This document shows positions 57,285 through 64,000 of a stretch of DNA of 64,000 bases, in pieces; the first letter of the stretch is position 1, and each line of letters opens with the position of its first letter. This DNA comes from Tigriopus japonicus. Its lineage: Eukaryota; Arthropoda; Copepoda; Harpacticoida; Harpacticidae. The notes under the pieces were generated by a model. That model made no database searches, was not told the DNA's origin, and saw only the letters and a program-made list of their open reading frames with translations. The stretch spans positions 7,256,250 to 7,320,249 of the forward strand of contig CM021323.1 of the NCBI GenBank assembly GCA_010645155.1, given 5' to 3'. The translations under genes and the position numbers were made by a program.

Positions 57285-57396
57285 GAGGGTAGTTACCTGG
57301 AATTCTCCACAGTCAAAGACAAACACACCAACAAAGTAAGTCATAAATATATATCCCTCGTTTGCTTAAATTAAGACTGAACATCTTTTGTTTCAG

Positions 57397-57833
57397 ATGA
57401 CACCTCTCATTCTCGCAGTCGTATTTTGCTTGTCCACGGTCAACGCTGGACCTTTGGCTCAAAACATTGCCCCAATTCTCAATACAAACCCAGAGCAAAC
57501 CCTCTTTTACCAACAGGTAAGCAAAAAACTTGAGTGGCAATTCCATAAGATAAAAGAAAGAATGCATTTAGGGTCGCTTACAAATGCAGCTCATTTGAAT
57601 ATTTGCTCTAGGCTCAGCTCGAGACCTCCCCAGCCAATTTCCCCCAACCCGTGATCAACGGTGAAGCAGTGGCTCCAGTTCTCAACACGGTCCCGGCTCA
57701 AACACGTGCTGTGGAAAATCATCAACTCATTGCAGCACAACAACAGCTGGAACAACTTAAGGCTCAGCAACTCATTCAGATCAGACAACAACAGCAAGAA
57801 ATCGAGGCTGCACGACATTTTGGAAGACTCTGA
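57397..57833 (+). CDS. Small Gln-rich secreted protein, 113 aa, 2 coding exons
   Basis: Coding exons are 57397-57516 and 57612-57833, preceded by a non-coding exon. The ATG lies immediately after the intron-1 acceptor (TTTCAG|ATG). Signal peptide about MTPLILAVVFCLSTVNA. Two imperfect repeats follow: NIAPILNTNPEQT (exon 2) and AVAPVLNTVPAQT (exon 3). The C-terminal half is Gln/Ala/Leu-rich and probably helical (AAQQQLEQLKAQQLIQIRQQ). No cysteines in the mature part. The family is unknown to me; a matrix, cuticle or seminal-type secreted protein would fit. AATAAA at 57833-57838 overlaps the last base of the TGA stop. Confidence 0.8.
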
Positions 57834-57838
57834 ATAAA
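57833..57838 (+). terminator. Poly(A) signal overlapping the stop codon
   Basis: TGAATAAA: the A of the TGA stop is the first base of AATAAA, so the 3' UTR is only as long as the distance to the cleavage site. Confidence 0.65.
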
Positions 57839-60800
57839 AAAGTTATTATTGAACATGGCCTTGATTGCTGCAATGTGGTGGTATCAAATCGTGAATCAAA
57901 TGGCTTTGAGGTGATTGCGATAAGGTTATTTGGAGCCTTTTTGGGACAAAGACGCTCTTGGGAGGGATATTGGAAAAGATAAATCAAAGTTAAATGCTGC
58001 ATTATGTTAATGACCAAAGTTGCGCGGCGCCAAGTCGAGCCCAGCCGTGTTTATTAGTTCAGCCAAGCATAAATGTTGCAATTTGGCTCAGAGGCATTAA
58101 AGTGGATTAGTTTTCGAGGAAGCACCATTTGGAGGGCCTTTACTCGCCGGGCTCGCTTGACTTTCTTAAGGACCGTAATCTATCCTCATGGATCTTGTTC
58201 GTTCCACGTACCGTGGACTCAAGATTAGACTCGAGACCGCAACTGAAAAAAACGCAAAACGCAACCTCTTGACTTGTTTGCTCTCTCCCGTGTTTCACTC
58301 CTCTCATTTCGAACCTTTTTTCATTTGGCGCCATTCTTTCCCAGGCCTCTCTCTCTTGAGCGTTTGTCAAGTAGGGAGCACAACAGGCGGTCTCATAGGT
58401 TTGAAAAGAGGAAGATTTGGACGGCTTTTCACTTACTGATTCCCGGCCAAGTAGCCTCTGTAGCCAGCAACACTTGGCCTCCAAACGACGGTTAAGTCCT
58501 TTTCGTGGCATGTCGGGAGGCGCGGTGAATCGACGAGGCTCCTTCCGATTCCTGCCTTCGTTGGACTTTGTGAGCAAGGAGCCTTGCTCATAATCGGGAG
58601 CCTCCATCCCAAGCGCCACGCGGCCCCAAGGGATGGATGGATGGATGGAGTAGTGTTGAGTTGACCGAAAGGTAAGCATCTTGACGTCAAGCTTCTCCGG
58701 TATTTTCGCCCCTATCTTTTAGACCGATCTTTCCACCTTCAACAAAGTGAATTTTAAGTGTGAGTGGAGAAGTGAGCCCCCAAAGAAAAGTTGCACCTCC
58801 AGACTGCTGCTTCACTGTCGTTCCAAGTTTGGCTTGGAATAAGGGGTCTAGTGGGTGGGTATCAGTTTGAGAAGTAGATGGATGAACTTCTTTACCTTGT
58901 GTTGAGTTGAAAAGTGAATTGTCGAGTTGAACAGAAGTTGTGAAAGGGCCCGTTCTCAGGCGTGAATGGGGCAAGCAATTGCAAAAAGGACACTTTTGAG
59001 ACGGAAGACTCGCTTGGGAATGTAAAATCTGTTCTGGAGGCTTGTTTACAATAAATCAAGTGAAGAGGGATCTACATCCAAGGTAAGCGCATATATATGA
59101 ATAAAGAAATGATGACTGATCCATAACCTCTTGCCAAGGGCTTCAAATCAAGTTATTGATAGGAGGCATGTTAACGCACCTAATTCAAAAGCGAGAGTAT
59201 ACCAAAATCAAATCGGATTAACCGGCTTCAAGCATGTACTTGTTAAAACTCCTGTGTTTGAAATGCAGCAGCTGAGAGTATATACTCGACGAATGCTAAT
59301 TTGACTCTCACTTTTGATTAAGAGCATTAACAGGCGGCCTATTGATGTTAGGTCATCAGCGGACAATAAACACCTCTCTGTAGTTCTCTATCAATTGCTT
59401 ATCACAAGAATTTCCCTCTTTATTACTCGGGAGAACAAAGCCTTCGATACACTAAAGAAGCTCTTCCACCTGCAATTTACAGAGAGAGACTTCCTGAAGA
59501 TAGCTTGTGTTGGTCGTTAGGGAATGAAAGTAGAAATTATAATTGTAAGAGGTAGAGTTCTGATACCGCATGGTTTTTGTCTCCAAATGTGAAGTTTTGG
59601 CAAAATCGTTTTGACCAACTTCTTTTACTGTCCACGCACCAAAAGAATTACAATTTTGTTTGTAAAGCCAGATTTGGGATGGTCCGAGGAGTACGTTATG
59701 TGATACTTAAGACGCGGGGAAGCAAGACGTGTCCTGAAAACTTTGCCCTTGACATCATGATGGATGGCCGAATCTTAAAATAGTGATTTTCTTAGTGGAC
59801 ATGAACGGCTTTAAGCCGAAAAAGAAATTGAAAGTAGCCACTTCATTCCAACGATCTCGTGGAACAGTTTCTCGGAACCTGCAGAACGGCTTTAGGCCAG
59901 AACACGTTCAAATTTTGTGAAAATCCGGGACAAACGTGGCAACAGGCAGGAATAAATTTAGATCTGACATGTGATCCGCTGCGCCTTGCTTTGAGTAATT
60001 GGAACTTCAGTCATGAATATTTTAGGTTTGTAGACTTTAACATGCATGCCTAGGAAGAACTGATTTTCTTTGACTCATATAAGGACGTCTTTGACATCGT
60101 GCGTACGTAATTGGTCTTCTTATTCAGGGCGAGGCGAAATTACGGGTGCTTGATTCTTATATCTTATTGCGCGTCTAGGGACCTTTTAAACTTCGAAAAT
60201 TCTTCAGCATTCAAAAAGACGTTGTTTTGGTTCATATTCTCTTAGAAAGTTATCGAGCTTGACCATCAAACGCCGGAATGTGGTCCCAAAAAATAAATAT
60301 CCTACAACGAATGCCAAATTTACATTTGGAACCTTCATGTAGTTTCTTTTAAAACAAACAAAACTGAATACTTGACCCAAGGGTTTTGAATATTTTCTTT
60401 TGTCATGTGGGTCATATTTGATGATTGGAACCAATTTTGTAGAACGTAATTTATACACGTGATGACTCTAATCTCTCGCACGCTATTTACAAAGTAAAGA
60501 TTGGAAGGCGCAAAATTTGATGAAGTTAATACCGCGGTCACGATTAGCCAAGTTTCTTTGAAACATTTCTAAATTTTAATATGCATGCTAATACTCGCAA
60601 GTATCATAACAAAGGCCATCAACCTTGGAAGATCCATCGTTCTCAAACCACCAGCGAACCCTTCAATTATCTGTAATGAGCTTTTTTGTCTAGTAGGGGG
60701 ATGGGCCATTACTTCATACCTAATCCTGGGTCTGTGGTTAACCGAATCTGAAATGAGGCTACAGACTTCGTTCTTTATGCAAGACCTTACTCATAAAGAG

Positions 60801-61385
60801 CGTTGAAATAATCTTTCCTTCAAAATTGGACACCAGGTAAATGCACAGTTTGACGATTGTGTCCATGGAACAACCCATGTTAGAAGGGGACGCAATGTCT
60901 GTGTGCAAATATGATCGCCTTTTCTCTGCAGATCCAATCATCCATAAATAGTGAGGGATCTCAAATTATACGGTCTAGATCGTCAAACCGCAATTGAATT
61001 GGGTCCAATGTCGCCAAAAACAGTTTATGGGTACGTATGATAGATACAGTATAATAGACTCGAGAGCTGGTCATAACAAGGCGAATGAAATAAAGTGACT
61101 TGACAATGCTTTCGAGACGTTTTGAAGTGACGTGTCCACCGATTGAGAAAGGCCAAGGGCACTGAGTCTGGATTTGTCATTTCACATTTGAAACCATTTG
61201 AAAGCTAATCGGTCAAATGATTGGCTCTAAATTTGCCAATCTTGAACGATTTTGACACATTTAAGATCCAATTGTTTGAAAACACGGACGGAATGTATCA
61301 CAGACCTCGAGGAAGAAGAAAAATTGGAAGACAAACCTCAATTTTTCAGAACAAAGAAAACGACTGCCTTTTGTCTACTTTGAAT
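57839..61385. other. Intergenic region with a GC-richer island
   Basis: The part at about 58130-58980 is less AT-rich than its surroundings, contains an ATGG run (58634-58651) and has donor-like AAAG|GTAAGC (about 58671) and CCAAG|GTAAGCGC (about 59081) on the plus strand. It could hold 5' UTR exons of a gene lying beyond the window. The rest shows nothing. Confidence 0.4.
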
Positions 61386-61570
61386 TTTTAAAAACTATTC
61401 CTGACCAACCTACTATACAAGGGTTGTATAGATCTGCCAACAGTAACTCATTGGTAGATCAAATTTCATATAAACATTAATTATTGAAGCTAAATTAATG
61501 ATTAACTCTCTTTACAGGAAATCCCATTCCTTGTAGCGGTATTGAAAAATCCGCCCCCCCCCCAAAAAAA
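61386..61570 (+). repeat. 5'-truncated LINE 3' end
   Basis: Matches, in the opposite orientation, the 3' part of the LINE remnant at 7795-7960 (CCTGACCAACC, CAACAGTAACTCATTGGTAG, CCATTCCTTGTAGCGGTATT). It ends in a C-run then an A-run (about 61553-61570). Confidence 0.75.
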
Positions 61571-61650
61571 GAATGCACAAAAAAGAGTGACCGAATCGTT
61601 CATTTTCGCGTTCATCCAAAATTACTTTTAAAGCTTTGTAACTGACTTAA

Positions 61651-61904
61651 GGTCGGTTGTTGAAATAGTTTTGAAGTATACTTGAAGCATTTATAGAAGC
61701 ATAGAGAAACACAAAAGAAGCATATGAGATGGAATAGAAATAGCCATGCTCGATCAAGTTTTACTACATAAGCTGCGTTTTTCAATTGCAGCTAATATAG
61801 CGAAACTTGATCGAGCATGGTTACTTCTACTTCGCCTCGTGTTCTTCTTTCATGCTTCTAGATATGCTTCTACTATACTTCAAAACTATCTCAACAACCG
61901 ACCT
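61651..61904. mobile_element. 254-bp hairpin MITE with TTAA target
   Basis: A near-complete palindrome: the left half runs GGTCGGTTGTTGAAATAGTT, TTGAAGTATACTTGAAGCAT … CCATGCTCGATCAAGTTT and the right half is its inverse. TTAA flanks both ends (61647-61650, 61905-61908), a piggyBac-like target. The loop is about 50 bp. Confidence 0.75.
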
Positions 61905-61908
61905 TTAA

Positions 61909-63869
61909 TGCTATGTTCATGTTTGATTGGGATTTCGGGAAAATGATATCTTGCCACAACTGCTCAAAACCAAAAGAAAGTCGTCGTGGAATATTGTGAA
62001 TGAATAAGGCTGAGCTTGTTTATCCCCCCTCTTTCGCTTATCCTGGACTTTGGTTGCTTGGATGAAAGTCAACCCAAGCTTCAAAGACCAGATTACGAGC
62101 CTTTGTGTGGTCCTGTCTTGAACATGTTCCATGTATTTTGGTCCATTCATATCGTTGACCTTAGACTTTTGGGCCAAGTTTGCTGAACTCCAAATCGAAA
62201 GTCAAGGGACCGCGTTGGTTGTTAAAAAAGATGACATTTCCTTGCTTTCAGTGTTCTTTTTGCCACCATGAGCGAGAACATTTTGATGATTCGACCCTTT
62301 GAAAATCTGAATAATAACTTTTTGTGAAAGAGTTGGGGCTAAAGCTGATTCCCGAAGTCAGGAATCTAGAACTTGAGGTCAAAATTGTGCTCGAAAAAAG
62401 GGGGGGGAGATCTGAACCTTTAGGAGTTTGCTCTTCAGAATATTGATGAGCCATCTTTTAGTGATCTGACCTTGGATCAATGAGAGGTTGTTCTTCGAAC
62501 TTCACTGCGGCATGAATTGACGAGATCTCACACCATGCCAGTAAAACTTTAAAGCCTGAGTTGGAGAGACGAGATATTTTTTTTTTATGATTTTTTTGTT
62601 TTTTGGCTTTGTGATCCATTTGGGAAAGATGACGTTTTGTCATGTTCTGACGGAATTGAAGCTTTTGTCTCAGCACTTCCGAATCGTCTGAGTTCAAAGT
62701 TCGAGACATGATGGTTTGTCAAATATTTGACCACATTGTCTTAGTTTCGTTGTTTCTAAAGTCACGGAAACGAAAGCTTAAGCAATGTTTGAAAAATGAC
62801 TGTTTGGCACCAGAATCAATAGAAGGAAACAATCGAAAACAATATCTCATTTTGCAGAAATACTCGAATCATTTGTTTGTCTTTATCATTAAATAAATTT
62901 GTGCCTTTGCACGCGACATGAAACATTTCCAATCAAACTACATGTTTGACAATGTCGCCTTTTGAATCCAACAGGAGACACTTGAAGTCTATTTTTGAAT
63001 ATAACCAAAACGAACCAAGCTGTCATGTCCAATGACAATATTCATTTGATCCAACAAAACGATTTACGAATGAGTAATTAGAGGAGCTCTTGTTAATGTC
63101 GAGGTGGATATGTCCAGATATCTGGCAGAAGCAAAAAATCGAGATTTATTGTTTTTTTGCGAGTTAGAAAGGTCATAGGTGAACGCTGGATACATTTTTG
63201 GGCATGGAGAAATGTTATCGATTTGAGACATTTTTCTTTCTTCCTTTTACCTCAGACATTAATTAGCAACAATTATGTATCATATGCTGGCAAAAATAGG
63301 TTTAATGAAATGAATAACGCGATCGCAAAGACAAATGTTTTCATGGCAACTATATTTTTGGTCAAGTTTGTAACACAATCCTGTTCAGTCCATTTTTTTC
63401 TTATTCACAATTTAAGAACGGTTCCAAAGGGAACATTTTTCCATCGATTTTCGAGCAAGATTTCAGTTTGATTTGACTTTTCCAGTAAATTAACTTCAAA
63501 GATTGGAAAGTGCTCAAGCTGTGCTATGAGAAAGGAAATGAAGTGAGCTTAAAACTCTCCGCGTTGATCCACCTTCCTTTTTGTAACAACTCAAAGGAGA
63601 ATCTTCATCAACTACAAATACTAAAACTTTGTGTCAAAAGTCAATTCAAAAACTTGGAACACTTACCAGAACTCGCCATTATGAGAATGCTACAATGCAA
63701 TTTGTGTTTGACCAAGATTGGAGTGTTCTCAATTTGAAGGATCCAATGCACTTTTGGGACAAAGCTCACTCTCATTTGGGGAGCTTTTGAGTGCAGGGTT
63801 AAACCATGACCGTGGCTTCCTATTAGTGCTAATTCATGTTGGAAACTCTTGGATAGAGAAGTAATAGTG
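61909..63869. other. Intergenic region
   Basis: An 83-codon minus-strand frame at 62709-62458 starts with an ATG and has a basic stretch (HKAKKQKNHKKK), but I recognise no family and no promoter. Otherwise nothing is seen. Confidence 0.45.
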
Positions 63870-64000
63870 CACGGTGTTCCGAATGGCGTTTTAGGTTTGA
63901 ATCAAAATACCCAAAGACACCATGGCACTTTTTGGACCCATAATTCAATGGGGAACAACTTTACTTTTATTGTATTATATAAGATTAGGTCCAGGGAAAA
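63870..64000 (+). mobile_element. Left arm of a second long-inverted-repeat element, cut by window end
   Basis: Starts CACGGTGTTCCGAATGGCG and follows the left arm of the element at 26107 closely through AATGGGGAACAACTTTA and TTAGGTCCAGGGAAAA up to the window edge. Confidence 0.8.

Noticed and set aside
58140..58679. 179-codon minus-strand frame
   Set aside because: No family features or signal peptide. Both strands are open in this GC-richer stretch, so length alone is weak evidence.

Overview
Eukaryotic nuclear DNA, AT-rich, most likely from a small crustacean and perhaps a copepod. Genes have GT-AG introns, many only 58-76 bp long. Several promoters pair a TATA box with a TCAGT- or TCACATT-type initiator 31-34 bp downstream, as in arthropods. 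Two secreted Gly-rich precursors carry KRSADAE and KREA processing sites of a kind common in crustacean cuticle proteins. The crustacean assignment is inference. There are no operons, no CRISPR array and no convincing free-standing tRNA or rRNA gene.

Layout. 0.26-2.06 kb (+): four-exon acyl-CoA synthetase/luciferase-like enzyme. 2.1-9.8 kb: no confident gene, but a pogo-like element with a SINE-LINE chimera inside it. 9.85-18.68 kb (-): twelve-exon NRF-6-type membrane acyltransferase; introns 1 and 10 each hold a foldback transposon. 19.35-20.59 kb (+): membrane-anchored kelch protein. 24.66-33.27 kb (+): six-exon four-transmembrane protein whose 6.7-kb first intron is packed with inverted-repeat elements. 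36.49-37.63 kb (+): single-exon chitin-deacetylase-like enzyme. 40.5-42.4 kb: decayed hAT transposon. 43.3-51.5 kb: four small secretory genes, a peptide precursor (-), two paralogous Gly-rich precursors (+) and a second peptide precursor (-) related to the first. 51.6-57.1 kb: nested transposons. 57.3-57.84 kb (+): small Gln-rich secreted protein. 57.84-64 kb: no confident gene, several repeats.

Most host genes make membrane, secreted or lipid-metabolising products and they do not form an evident pathway. Non-autonomous DNA transposons are the dominant feature. Direct target-site duplications can be read for many: 8 bp (hAT type) for at least six copies from five families, 9 bp (foldback/Mutator type) for two, TA for two and TTAA for one.

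Best candidates for something undescribed: (1) a pair of secreted peptide precursors sharing the C-terminal signature C-W-x(4)-D-x-N-D-x(2)-C-L-W-N-A; (2) foldback elements built from 15-bp subrepeats with exact 9-bp duplications; (3) a SINE head fused to the LINE whose 3' tail that SINE shares; (4) a peptide-gene TATA box lying in a decayed transposon terminal repeat.
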